Shown here piece by piece: positions 1-7,655 of a stretch of DNA of 15,154 nucleotides (position 1 is its first letter; every line of letters starts with the position of its first letter). The notes below the pieces were generated by a model. That model had not been told where the DNA came from and searched no databases. It worked only from the letters and a program-made list of their open reading frames with translations. The DNA comes from Lentisphaera sp. (GTDB lineage: Bacteria; Verrucomicrobiota; Lentisphaeria; Victivallales; GWF2-50-93). Location: positions 1 through 15,154 of the forward strand of contig DYMC01000040.1 in NCBI GenBank assembly GCA_020721745.1, in the 5' to 3' direction. The translations under genes were made by a program, and so were the position numbers.

Positions 1-137
1 AAGTTAAAAGGGAACCACACCTTCTTGGATTTTAACAATCAATGGGACATCCCCGTCTTTTTTTAGAAGAAATTGCATTGCCATACGGCGTAAGACTTGG
101 CCGGTTGAAAAGCATAAACAACAGCGCAGAAGCAATT
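1..137. other. Window edge downstream of ugd, no gene recognised
   Basis: No supported gene, RNA or clear terminator. A plus-strand GGG-ACAT-CCC followed by a T7 run (near 43-65) has too short a stem to call, and a 26-codon minus-strand ORF (4-84) has no ribosome site. Confidence 0.4.
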
Positions 138-1532
138 TCAGATGTTTCTCATGGGGGACTTGCCGATGGAGTGGACGTTGAAACCGATCTTGAAGAGTGC
201 ATTTCTGTCGAGGATATTTCTTCCGTCGAATATGAATGCCGGCTTCTCCATGGAGTCGAATATCCTCCTGTAGTCGTATGTGGTGAACTCGCGCCATTCG
301 GTGAGGATGGCCACGGCGTGGGTATTTTTCACGCATTCGATGTGATTTCTGGCGAAGTTGATCCTGCCGGCGATGTCCTTCAGGTCGGATTTTGCGTTCT
401 CCATCGCCTTCGGGTCGTATATGCTCACTTCTGCGTGTTCCTCGACGAGTTTTCTCGCTATATAGATTGCCGGAGCCTCCCGTGTGTCGCCGGTGTCGGC
501 CTTGAAGGCGAATCCGAGCAGGGCTATCTTTTTCCCTGCGACCGTGTTGAACATGCTGCGGATCATGTTGAGGACGAATCTGCGCTCCTGGTATTCGTTG
601 ATCTCGACGACCTTGCTCCAGTATTGGGCGACCTCCTCAAGTCCGTAGAACCGGCACAGATAGACGAGATTGAGGATGTCCTTCTTGAAGCAGGAGCCTC
701 CGAACCCGACGCCGGCCTTGAGGAATTTCGGCCCTATGCGGCTGTCCATCCCGACGGCCTTCGCGACCTCGTCAATGTCAGCGTCGGTCTTCTCGCATAG
801 CGCGGAGACGCTGTTGATAGAGGATATCCGCTGTGCGAGCATGGCGTTTGAGACGAGTTTCGACAGTTCGCTGCTCCAGACGTTCGTGAGGAGGATTTTC
901 TCGCGCGGGACCCAGTGCGCGTAGATGTCCGCGATTTTCGCGGCGGCCGCTTTTCCGCTTCTCGACGCCATCGAGCCGACGAGGACCCTGTCGGGGTTCT
1001 CCAGATCCCTCACCGCCGTTCCTTCCGCGAGGAACTCCGGATTGGATATTATGTCGAAATTGAGTCCCTTGTTGTTGGACTGCAGTATCCTGTGCATGGC
1101 CTCCGCGGTGCGGACAGGCAGGGTGCTCTTCTCTATGACAATTTTGTCGTCGTGGGAGCATTCGACTATGGCGCGAGCCGTCTTCTCCCAATACTGCAGG
1201 TCGGCGGCCATTCCGGCGCCCTCCCCGAAGGTCTTCGTGGGCGTGTTCACGCTGACGAATATGATGCCCGACTCGTCAATGGCCTTCTTCACATCCGTCG
1301 AGAAGAAGAGGTTTCTCCCGCGGGCTTTTTCGACCAGCCCGTCGAGGCCCGGCTCGTAGATGGGGAGATTTTTCGAGTTCCAGGCGTCTATGCGGCCCTT
1401 GTCTATGTCCACGACCCTGACAGTGTATTCCGGGCATTTGGCCGCGATCACGGCCATGGTCGGCCCGCCGACGTATCCGGCGCCTATGCACAGTATTTTC
1501 CTGTCCTTGGAGGATGTCTTCGGCTTTCTCAT
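138..1532 (-). CDS. ugd: UDP-glucose 6-dehydrogenase, animal/plant-type
   Basis: Oxidises UDP-glucose to UDP-glucuronate with two NAD+, supplying sugar nucleotide for cell-surface polysaccharide in the cytoplasm. The 464-residue protein has the N-terminal Rossmann motif GAGYVGG (about 17-23), the segment SVNTPTKT (94-101), the substrate-loop motif NPEFLAEGTA (164-173), and the catalytic cysteine in GFGGSCFKKD (Cys281), followed by the second NAD/UDP-binding domain (about 335-464, with GFAFKADTGDTRE). Several stretches, such as HWVPREKIL and WSSELSKL, read like animal and plant UGDH rather than the shorter common bacterial type. The ATG at 1532 is chosen because GGAG lies 6 nt upstream; an upstream ATG at 1544 overlaps that GGAG and has no site of its own. 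It follows cca on the same strand after a gap of about 100 nt. The family assignment is very secure; the exact substrate (UDP-glucose) is inferred from similarity. Confidence 0.95.
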   Translation of the reverse strand: MRKPKTSSKDRKILCIGAGYVGGPTMAVIAAKCPEYTVRVVDIDKGRIDAWNSKNLPIYEPGLDGLVEKARGRNLFFSTDVKKAIDESGIIFVSVNTPTKTFGEGAGMAADLQYWEKTARAIVECSHDDKIVIEKSTLPVRTAEAMHRILQSNNKGLNFDIISNPEFLAEGTAVRDLENPDRVLVGSMASRSGKAAAAKIADIYAHWVPREKILLTNVWSSELSKLVSNAMLAQRISSINSVSALCEKTDADIDEVAKAVGMDSRIGPKFLKAGVGFGGSCFKKDILNLVYLCRFYGLEEVAQYWSKVVEINEYQERRFVLNMIRSMFNTVAGKKIALLGFAFKADTGDTREAPAIYIARKLVEEHAEVSIYDPKAMENAKSDLKDIAGRINFARNHIECVKNTHAVAILTEWREFTTYDYRRIFDSMEKPAFIFDGRNILDRNALFKIGFNVHSIGKSPMRNI

Positions 1533-1587
1533 TCGGATCTCCATTAAAAAAAAGGAAAGACTCAACTGCAATAAAACAGAACTAGGA

Positions 1588-1615
1588 ACAATAGTCTTCC
1601 GGGCTGGATTTTCAA
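1588..1615 (-). promoter_or_regulatory. Candidate sigma70 promoter for ugd
   Basis: On the minus strand, TTGAAA (1610-1615) and TATTGT (1588-1593) are 16 bp apart, in the gap between the cca stop and the ugd start. The -35 matches consensus at 5 of 6 positions and the -10 at 4 of 6. It would give a leader of roughly 50 nt. Read-through from cca is an alternative. Confidence 0.35.
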
Positions 1616-1632
1616 GCTCATGGCTACCTGCA

Positions 1633-3024
1633 TCATTTTCCCTTTTCGGCGATTTCTTTGGCTATTCCGATAAGTTCGTCCTTTCCGATCTGCGGGTTCT
1701 CGATCTGGATGTTGTGCAGTTCCGGGAGGATTTTGGAGAACTGCGGTCCCGGTTCGAGGCCGAGTCCGATGAGGTCGTCTCCGGTGACCAGTCTTGCTGG
1801 CATTCTGGGACGGGACTCGAACCGGGAGTAGCTGTCCAGCATGTGGACGTAGCTGTCCATCTTGCGGTGGCTCGATATGCAGTCTATCCTGTGCAATTCG
1901 AGCTCGTCCGGGAAATTTTCGTCGCAGATCATCCTGGAGATTTTGGACTGGCGCATCTGCGGGGCGGATGCGGCTCTCATGTGGTTTCTCACGGCCGATG
2001 CTGCGTTGTCCGAGACTTTCGATGGCAGTTTCATGCGCGCCAATATGGATCCGGCCATTCTCGCCCCCGCCTCCTCGTGGCCGTAGAAGTGGCATCTGCC
2101 GTCGTCTCCTCTCGTGAATGACGCCGGTTTTCCGCAGTCGTGCAGGAGAAGCGACCATGCGAGGGCGCTGGACGGCGCGACCATGTGCGACAGCATCAGC
2201 AGTGTGTGCGCCATCACGTCCCCCTCGGGATGGTATTCCGGGTCCTGTGGAGTCCCCCTCATGCCGCACAGCTCCGGCAATATGGCGTCGAGTATTCCAA
2301 GCCGCTCGATGTTTGCGAATGCGGAGGCAGGATCGAAGCCCTTGAGCATCTTCTCCAGCTCGTCCCTGATCCTCTCTGACGAGATCCTCTTGAGCAGGTG
2401 TGCGCACCTTCTGATCGCGTTCTCGGTGGACGGGTCGAGATCGAATCCGTATTCCGCGGCGAACCTGACGGCTCTCAAGATGCGCAGATGATCCTCGGAA
2501 AATCTTTCGAAGGGGTCGCCAACCGCACGGACGACGCCCCTTGCGATGTCGTCGAGGCCCCCTTGAAAGTCAATTATCTCCTCGGATTCAGGGGAGTAGA
2601 ACATCGAGTTGACGGTGAAGTCCCTGCGGGCGGAGTCCAGCGACGGGTCGCCGGTGTAGGAGACGTGGTCCGGTCTCCTGCCGTCGCTGTAGCCTCTCTC
2701 CTCCCTGAAGGTGGCGATCTCGAACTTGAATCCTCCGTGGAGCACGTTCACGACCCCGAATGATTTTCCCGTCTCGAAGGTTCTGGGGAATATCCTCTCG
2801 ATGTCGTCTGGAAGCGCGCTTGTGGCGATGTCCACGTCCTTGATCGCCCGTCCAAGAAGCAGGTCGCGCGGGAAGCCGCCGGCGAAATACGCCTTGAAGC
2901 CTTCCTCCCGGATGCGGGACTCGATTCCGGCCGCGGCCACGTAAAGTTCGTTTTTTATTGCTGCTTTTTTCATCAACGGCAGCTTGGAAAATCCGTTTTT
3001 CGCATATATAATGATGGCTTCCAT
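1633..3024 (-). CDS. cca: CCA tRNA nucleotidyltransferase / poly(A) polymerase family, with HD domain
   Basis: A class II nucleotidyltransferase that adds or repairs the 3' CCA end of tRNA, or adds poly(A). In the 463-residue protein the head domain shows GGFPRDLLLG (49-58) and the metal-binding pair in DVDIAT (Asp63, Asp65), then RRDFTVNSM (133-141). The neck region includes RILRAVRFAAEYGF (181-194) and ERIRDELEKML. An HD phosphohydrolase domain follows, with His273, HD at 295-296 in LLHDCGKP, and HFYGHE near 312-317. Such HD domains in this family can carry phosphatase or phosphodiesterase activity. The ATG at 3024 is supported by GGAG 7 nt upstream; the next ATG, at 2973, has no site. Its start is 29 bp from the divergent TPR gene, whose promoter lies inside this gene's 5' end. 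CCA-adding and poly(A)-adding enzymes of this family cannot be told apart reliably by eye. Confidence 0.92.
   Translation of the reverse strand: MEAIIIYAKNGFSKLPLMKKAAIKNELYVAAAGIESRIREEGFKAYFAGGFPRDLLLGRAIKDVDIATSALPDDIERIFPRTFETGKSFGVVNVLHGGFKFEIATFREERGYSDGRRPDHVSYTGDPSLDSARRDFTVNSMFYSPESEEIIDFQGGLDDIARGVVRAVGDPFERFSEDHLRILRAVRFAAEYGFDLDPSTENAIRRCAHLLKRISSERIRDELEKMLKGFDPASAFANIERLGILDAILPELCGMRGTPQDPEYHPEGDVMAHTLLMLSHMVAPSSALAWSLLLHDCGKPASFTRGDDGRCHFYGHEEAGARMAGSILARMKLPSKVSDNAASAVRNHMRAASAPQMRQSKISRMICDENFPDELELHRIDCISSHRKMDSYVHMLDSYSRFESRPRMPARLVTGDDLIGLGLEPGPQFSKILPELHNIQIENPQIGKDELIGIAKEIAEKGK
2984..3012 (+). promoter_or_regulatory. Sigma70-type promoter for the TPR-ExbB-ExbD operon
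   Basis: TTGGAA (2984-2989) and a perfect TATAAT (3007-3012) are separated by 17 bp. Transcription would begin near 3019, giving a leader of about 35 nt before the GTG at 3054. The whole promoter lies inside the first codons of the oppositely oriented cca gene. Confidence 0.6.
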
Positions 3025-3053
3025 AAATTAACTCCAAGAAGGGCTTAGACAAG

Positions 3054-5603
3054 GTGGGAAGGTTTTTTTCAGCATCTTCGGGCCGTTCGCCGGCTCTTGG
3101 CCACACGATTCTGCTCCTGATTCTGGCGGCAGCGCTTTCGCCATGGACATGCCCTTGGCGGCTCATGGCGCAGTCCGAGGATGTCGAGAGAGTCCGCATG
3201 CTCGCCGAGAGGGCCGTGCAGGACAACGACGTCGCGCTCGCCGTGAAATATCACCGCCAGCTCAGGGATCTTCTTCTCTCGCCCGGGGAGAAGGCGCAGG
3301 CCGGAGTGAACATCATATCGCTTCTGGTGGAGAGCGGCGAATTTGTCCAGGCGGAAAGCGAGCTGAAGGAGTTCGAGAAGTCTTTCGGCCCCCTGATGGA
3401 GTCCGATCCGGCCGTGAGGGCCAAGGCCGCCTACTTCGGCGCGGTGCTCGAAATGTCCAGAGGCGTTATGGACGCGGCATCGGAGAAACTGCGAGCCCTG
3501 ATCGAGCCTTATCCGCAGCCCGACAAGGATTTCAACTGCAGGATACTGCTGGCCCTTGTGCTGTCGGGGGCCGCAAGGGGGGACTGGGATATCGCATTGA
3601 AATATTCCCGCAGGATGGAGTCCGAGGGCGCCGGCGAGTCATGGACGGAGACGGGGCGGGCGCTTAGAATGGCCGCATTGCTCCAGTCGGGGAAGGACAT
3701 CGCTGCGGAAATCAAAAAGCCCGACGGGGCGGAGAAGGCGAAGCTCTCCGGGATTCTCTCCCTCTACGCGCTCGGCCTGAAGGACGAAGCTCTCCAGTCC
3801 TACCGGAAACTGGACCGCAAGGAGCTGGCGGGCAAGACATCGTCCGTATTCTCCCTCTGGGCGCTTTCCCTTTGCGCCATAAGAACCAAGGACTACCAGT
3901 CGGCCGCGCTTTTCCTGAACGACGCGAGGGCGATGTCCCGGGACAGGCTCCTCTCGCTGAGGCTTGGGATCCTCTGCGCCGACATCAAAATGTCGAAGGG
4001 GGAGACGAAGGAGGCGATCAGGATATACGAGGACATTCTCGGGGCGGAGTCCTCCCGGTCGGCCGCTTCCGAGGTGGTGCTTAAATACGCCGACGCGCTT
4101 TTTGCCGACGGCCAGAAGGAAAAAGCGATGGTGGAATACGAAAGACTTGTCGGAGACAAGAATCCCGAGACGGCGATGAAGGCTGCGACGCAGGCGGCAA
4201 GCAGTCTCATTTCGGCCGGGGACTTCGCATCGGCCGAGCGCATGATATCCAGGATCCCCTCGATAGGCTCGCCCGCCGCCGCGAGCAACGCGGCCATTCT
4301 CTACGCGGAGCTCCACCTTGCGAAGGGCGACTACCCTGCGGCCGCGGCCAGATTTGCGAAAATCGCGGCCGATTTTCCGGAGCTCAGGGACGATGCCCTT
4401 TTCGGCCAGGTCAAGTCGTTCTACCGTTCCGGGGACTTCAAGAAGACCATGTCAACGATAAGGGAGAGGAAGGACGATGTGTCGAAAAGCCGCCACATGC
4501 AGGAGCTTCTCTTCATGGAGGCGATGGCGGCGAGGAGGGCCGCGGGGAGGGACGAGGCGATGCGGATGCTCGATTCCTATTCGGAGAAGTATCCGAACAG
4601 CGGCTTCGCTCCGGAGGTCATGCGCGAGGCGGCCGAGATACTCGTGGAGGACGGCAGATACAGGGAGGCTTCCGCGAAGTTCTCCGCCATAGCGGCGAAG
4701 TATCCGGACAGCGATGTGTCGCAGCATGCGGTTTATAGGAAGATCGGAGCCGACGTGCTGGCCGGCGACTTCGAGGCGGCGGAGAAGACCGCGGTCTCGA
4801 TGACGGAGAAATGGCCCGGCTCGAGAAACACCGCCCTGGCGCTGCTGTGGCTGGCCGACTTCAAGAGAGATTCGGGCAGGAGCGCCGACGCGGAGAAGAC
4901 CTACTTGAAGGTCAAGGGCGGATTCCCCGGGGAGAAGGATCTCTGCGCCGAGGCGCTTCTCGAGGCCGCGAAGATCGCTGTGTCGTCGAACGACATGGAC
5001 AGGGGATTCTCCATGCTCGACGAGCTCTCGGAGAAATTCCCCGAGCAGCCGTCATGCCAGGACGCGCAGTTCTTCAGGGGCGACGTGCTCAGCGGGCGCG
5101 GCGACTATGAGAAGGCCATCCCTTTCTTCATGAAGGCCGCCATGAGGAAGCCGGATTCGCCTGTTGCGATAGCCGCCTATGGAAGGCTGGGCGACTGCCA
5201 TTTCGCGCTGTCCACCGGGAAGGACAGGGAGAAGATGGTCAAGGCGGCCGAGTTCTACAGCAAGGTGGCCGATGCGTCGAAAGTGCCGGTTGACTTCCGC
5301 GAGCAGGCCCTCTACAAGCTGGGCAGATGCGAGGAGAAGCTCGGAGACCCCGGCGCGGCACTGGCAAGATACCGGGAAATGCTGGCCAGCTTCGATGTGG
5401 ACTGGCGCAGAGGATTCAGAAGGGATACATTATGGCTTGTGAAGGCCGCCACCGCGGCTATGAAAATATACATCGGCAAGGGCGATGCAGACTCCCTGTC
5501 GGAGGCGGAGAAATTATATGCGGACACGGTCGCCATCGCCCCCGACGCGATAGGGCAGATGCGCCAGAATCTCGACGCCGCCGCGGAAAAACACAAAAAA
5601 TGA
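3054..5603 (+). CDS. Large exported TPR-repeat protein
   Basis: A protein of 849 residues built almost entirely of helical TPR-type repeats. Residues 1-39 look like a signal peptide: a basic start, a hydrophobic core around LLLILAAAL (20-28), and a possible cleavage site at LMA-Q (39/40), so it is probably periplasmic. Repeats such as GDYPAAAARFAKIAADFP, GRYREASAKFSAIAAKYP and GDYEKAIPFFMKAA recur at roughly 34-38 residue spacing, with YP(D/N)S linkers like those of CpoB/YbgF and BamD-type proteins. The GTG start is chosen because it keeps the signal peptide and has GAAGGG 10 nt upstream; the next in-frame ATG would remove the signal. It heads an operon with ExbB, ExbD and a TonB-like protein, so a role as periplasmic scaffold or partner of that proton-driven machine is inferred. 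No specific named family is recognised. Confidence 0.88.
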   Translation: MGRFFSASSGRSPALGHTILLLILAAALSPWTCPWRLMAQSEDVERVRMLAERAVQDNDVALAVKYHRQLRDLLLSPGEKAQAGVNIISLLVESGEFVQAESELKEFEKSFGPLMESDPAVRAKAAYFGAVLEMSRGVMDAASEKLRALIEPYPQPDKDFNCRILLALVLSGAARGDWDIALKYSRRMESEGAGESWTETGRALRMAALLQSGKDIAAEIKKPDGAEKAKLSGILSLYALGLKDEALQSYRKLDRKELAGKTSSVFSLWALSLCAIRTKDYQSAALFLNDARAMSRDRLLSLRLGILCADIKMSKGETKEAIRIYEDILGAESSRSAASEVVLKYADALFADGQKEKAMVEYERLVGDKNPETAMKAATQAASSLISAGDFASAERMISRIPSIGSPAAASNAAILYAELHLAKGDYPAAAARFAKIAADFPELRDDALFGQVKSFYRSGDFKKTMSTIRERKDDVSKSRHMQELLFMEAMAARRAAGRDEAMRMLDSYSEKYPNSGFAPEVMREAAEILVEDGRYREASAKFSAIAAKYPDSDVSQHAVYRKIGADVLAGDFEAAEKTAVSMTEKWPGSRNTALALLWLADFKRDSGRSADAEKTYLKVKGGFPGEKDLCAEALLEAAKIAVSSNDMDRGFSMLDELSEKFPEQPSCQDAQFFRGDVLSGRGDYEKAIPFFMKAAMRKPDSPVAIAAYGRLGDCHFALSTGKDREKMVKAAEFYSKVADASKVPVDFREQALYKLGRCEEKLGDPGAALARYREMLASFDVDWRRGFRRDTLWLVKAATAAMKIYIGKGDADSLSEAEKLYADTVAIAPDAIGQMRQNLDAAAEKHKK

Positions 5604-5613
5604 GGTATTGGAA

Positions 5614-6258
5614 ATGCTCCTGAAGGACATCATGATCATCGGCGGGCCGGTGATGTGGATAATCGCGCTATGCAGTGTCGTCGCCGTATTCGTCTTCATC
5701 GAGAAGCTCCTCTACCTGCACCGCATACAGATAAACGTCGGAGAGCTGGTCAAGGGGCTCGTCAACGTGCTCAAGAAGGGCAATGTGGTGGAGGCGGTGA
5801 GCCTGTGCGACGACACGCCGGGGCCGGTGGCGCACATACTCAGGACTGCCATCCTGAGCCACGAGAACAAGGATGCCGACATCGCGCAGGCGGTGCAGGA
5901 TGCCGCCCTCGGGGAGATACCGCGCATAGAGTCGCGCATGAACATCCTGGCCACCATCGCATACGTCTCCCCTCTGCTGGGACTCCTGGGGACCGTGATA
6001 GGCATGATAGGTGTGTTCACGACCATCAACAGCCTCGGGGCCTTCGTCAACGCGAAGGATCTGGCCAAGGACATCGGCGAGGCGCTCTACACAACGGCCG
6101 GAGGGCTCTGCGTGTCCATCCCATGCTATATCGGGCACAACTATCTTGTCTCCCGGATCGAGGCGATAACCCTCGACATGGAGAAGGCCGCTTCGGAGAT
6201 GATTTATTTCTTCAGGCAAAGCGATTCAGCGCCGGCCGGCGAAAAGGGAGACAAGTGA
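5614..6258 (+). CDS. exbB: MotA/TolQ/ExbB-family proton channel protein
   Basis: Inner-membrane subunit of an ExbB/ExbD-type channel that uses the proton gradient to power a periplasm-spanning partner. The 214-residue protein has a first membrane segment (about 6-29), a cytoplasmic loop (about 30-110), and two further membrane segments (about 111-136 and 155-178). The family signature SPLLGLLGTVIGMIGVF (119-135) is well kept, and TTAGGL (160-165) begins the pore side of the third helix. The ATG at 5614 is preferred over the TTG at 5608 because GAGG lies 8 nt before the ATG but only 2 nt before the TTG. It starts 10 nt after the TPR stop, and its stop overlaps the exbD start by 4 nt. ExbB and TolQ cannot be separated on sequence alone; the TonB-like gene downstream favours ExbB. 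Confidence 0.93.
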   Translation: MLLKDIMIIGGPVMWIIALCSVVAVFVFIEKLLYLHRIQINVGELVKGLVNVLKKGNVVEAVSLCDDTPGPVAHILRTAILSHENKDADIAQAVQDAALGEIPRIESRMNILATIAYVSPLLGLLGTVIGMIGVFTTINSLGAFVNAKDLAKDIGEALYTTAGGLCVSIPCYIGHNYLVSRIEAITLDMEKAASEMIYFFRQSDSAPAGEKGDK

Positions 6259-6686
6259 GCGTATTCAGGACAAAGCTCTCGATAATAAAGGGGAGGCCAG
6301 ACCTCACTCCAATGATAGACGTGGTCTTCCTGCTGCTCCTCTTCTTCATGATATCGAGCTCCTTCGTGCAGATAAGCGGCATAGAAATCAAGCTCCCGGA
6401 AGCCGTGAACCCCGAGGACAAGAGGGCCGAAAAGGTGGTCATAACCATCGAGAAGACGGGGACATACCTGCTCAACGACGAGCGCTTCGACTGGAACCAG
6501 CTCAAGATACAGCTCGGGGCCTACGCGGCAAAGTGGAAGGTGGACTCGGTGATCATACTCGCCGACAAAAGCACCGAATATGGAGAGGTGGTCAGGCTCA
6601 TGTCGCTCGCGAGGCACTTCAAGCTCGACGTATACGCCGCAACCAATCCAGAGAAGAAGACGGAGACATCGCAAGATGGGGATTGA
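6255..6686 (+). CDS. exbD: ExbD/TolR-family biopolymer transport protein
   Basis: Partner of ExbB: one membrane helix carrying the proton-binding aspartate, with a periplasmic domain. The 143-residue protein shows PDLTPMIDVVFLLLLFFM (15-32), the ExbD signature, with Asp22 as the expected protonated residue. The C-terminal region (about 45-135) has the ExbD fold pattern, including VVITIEKTGTYLLN and SVIILADKSTEYGEVVRLM. The start is GTG at 6255, overlapping the exbB stop by 4 nt with GGGAG just upstream, which implies translational coupling and a matched supply of the two subunits. The 3' end overlaps the next gene by 11 nt. Identification at family level is secure. Confidence 0.93.
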   Translation: MSVFRTKLSIIKGRPDLTPMIDVVFLLLLFFMISSSFVQISGIEIKLPEAVNPEDKRAEKVVITIEKTGTYLLNDERFDWNQLKIQLGAYAAKWKVDSVIILADKSTEYGEVVRLMSLARHFKLDVYAATNPEKKTETSQDGD

Positions 6687-7407
6687 ACCCAAAACCAGCA
6701 GCCGCCAGACGCGATTCAGGGTCTCCGCCGCCGCAGCAGCGACGATCCTGCTGCATCTGCCCCTGCTCCTCTTCGACCAGCGCGACATCGCCGCGACAAC
6801 GCAGAAAGGGACGATGGAGAAGGTCTATGTCATACCGGATGGCGGCCCGGAACAGTCGCCCGCATTCTCCGCCGCGATAGAGAACTTCAGGTCGTCGTTC
6901 ATCCTCTCCCCCGACGCAAGACATGGATTCTCCGCGCTCAAGGAGGAACGCAAGCGCCGGAGCGCCCCGGAGCCTCCGGATCCCCTCGGCCACCCAGCAT
7001 CGGCTTCAGTCCGGCAGGGGTTCTCCGCGCCCCTGCATCTTTCGGAAAGGCTTTTCTCCTGCGAGACCATAGTTCCGCTCTCCTTCAGCCCCGTGCTTTC
7101 CGCCGATATCTTCACCAAGGGGCAGGTGGACAGGCGCTATCCGATGGTCTTCGATGGCTTCGGCAGGAGCCTGAAGCAGTTGTCAAGCGCCCTGGCCGGG
7201 CTTGATCCGGCGCGGGCGAAGGGCCACACCGAGATCGAATTCCGCATGAAAGGGCCGGACAGGATAATATCCTACAGGACTATCTCCGGATCGTCGGACG
7301 CGGCGCTCGACGCTGATGCCGCGAGGGCGATGGCTCCTCTGCTGGCGGCGTCCCTCGCAAAATCAGGCGAGGGCATCTCGGTGATACGCATACTTTGGAG
7401 GGAATAG
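6676..7407 (+). CDS. TonB-like energy-transducing protein (divergent)
   Basis: A protein of 243 residues with one N-terminal membrane segment (about 15-33, VSAAAAATILLHLPLLLF) after a short basic cytoplasmic tail, a middle region with a proline-containing stretch (about 98-108), and a C-terminal domain. The end (about 186-242) fits the TonB C-terminal pattern: a strand EIEFRM, a strand with ISYRTISGSSD, LDADAARAM, then a final strand ISVIRILWRE. The run SGSSDAALDADAA resembles the SSG-xxLD-xAA signature of TonB_C domains. The ATG at 6676 has GGAG about 10 nt upstream and overlaps exbD by 11 nt. The position right after ExbB and ExbD is where TonB is commonly found. The TonB assignment combines context with a weak motif, so a TolA-like or lineage-specific transducer is possible. 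No long Pro-Glu/Pro-Lys spacer is seen. Confidence 0.72.
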   Translation: MGIEPKTSSRQTRFRVSAAAAATILLHLPLLLFDQRDIAATTQKGTMEKVYVIPDGGPEQSPAFSAAIENFRSSFILSPDARHGFSALKEERKRRSAPEPPDPLGHPASASVRQGFSAPLHLSERLFSCETIVPLSFSPVLSADIFTKGQVDRRYPMVFDGFGRSLKQLSSALAGLDPARAKGHTEIEFRMKGPDRIISYRTISGSSDAALDADAARAMAPLLAASLAKSGEGISVIRILWRE

Positions 7408-7413
7408 AGAACC

Positions 7414-7650
7414 ATGCGCATATCGGCACAGGACTTCTTCGCTGCGTATATATCCTTCTCCTTCGTCGGCATATTTCTGCTCTGGATCAGGGAGCTGATG
7501 AGAAGGAAGGCATACGAGTGGAAGATATCCGAGGCATCGCTTTGCATATGCGGAAAGTGCCATTATGGATTTCTCGTGAAGGCGGGGGAAAAACTCGCGC
7601 ACTGCCCCCGATGCAATGACTTGTGCGTGGTGAAAAAACACAGGAAATGA
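7414..7650 (+). CDS. Small membrane-anchored zinc-ribbon protein
   Basis: A protein of 78 residues with an N-terminal membrane segment (about 8-25, FFAAYISFSFVGIFLLW), a basic stretch RELMRRK that would sit in the cytoplasm, and a C-terminal zinc ribbon made of CGKC (46-49) and CPRC (64-67), with extra cysteines at 44 and 71. GGAGGG at 7397-7402 lies 11 nt before the ATG, and the gene starts 6 nt after the TonB-like stop. Its last codons contain the Shine-Dalgarno sequence of guaA. Function is unknown. The tight spacing suggests joint expression with the ExbB/ExbD cassette. The intact Cys pattern and ribosome site argue that it is a real gene. Confidence 0.78.
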   Translation: MRISAQDFFAAYISFSFVGIFLLWIRELMRRKAYEWKISEASLCICGKCHYGFLVKAGEKLAHCPRCNDLCVVKKHRK

Positions 7651-7655
7651 ACAAC

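Noticed and set aside
43..65. GGG-ACAT-CCC with a T7 run as a plus-strand terminator
   Set aside because: The stem is only about 3 bp, and no plus-strand gene ends there.
4..84. 26-codon minus-strand ORF at the left edge
   Set aside because: No ribosome-binding site, no recognisable motif, and it is only the tail of a longer frame running antisense through ugd.
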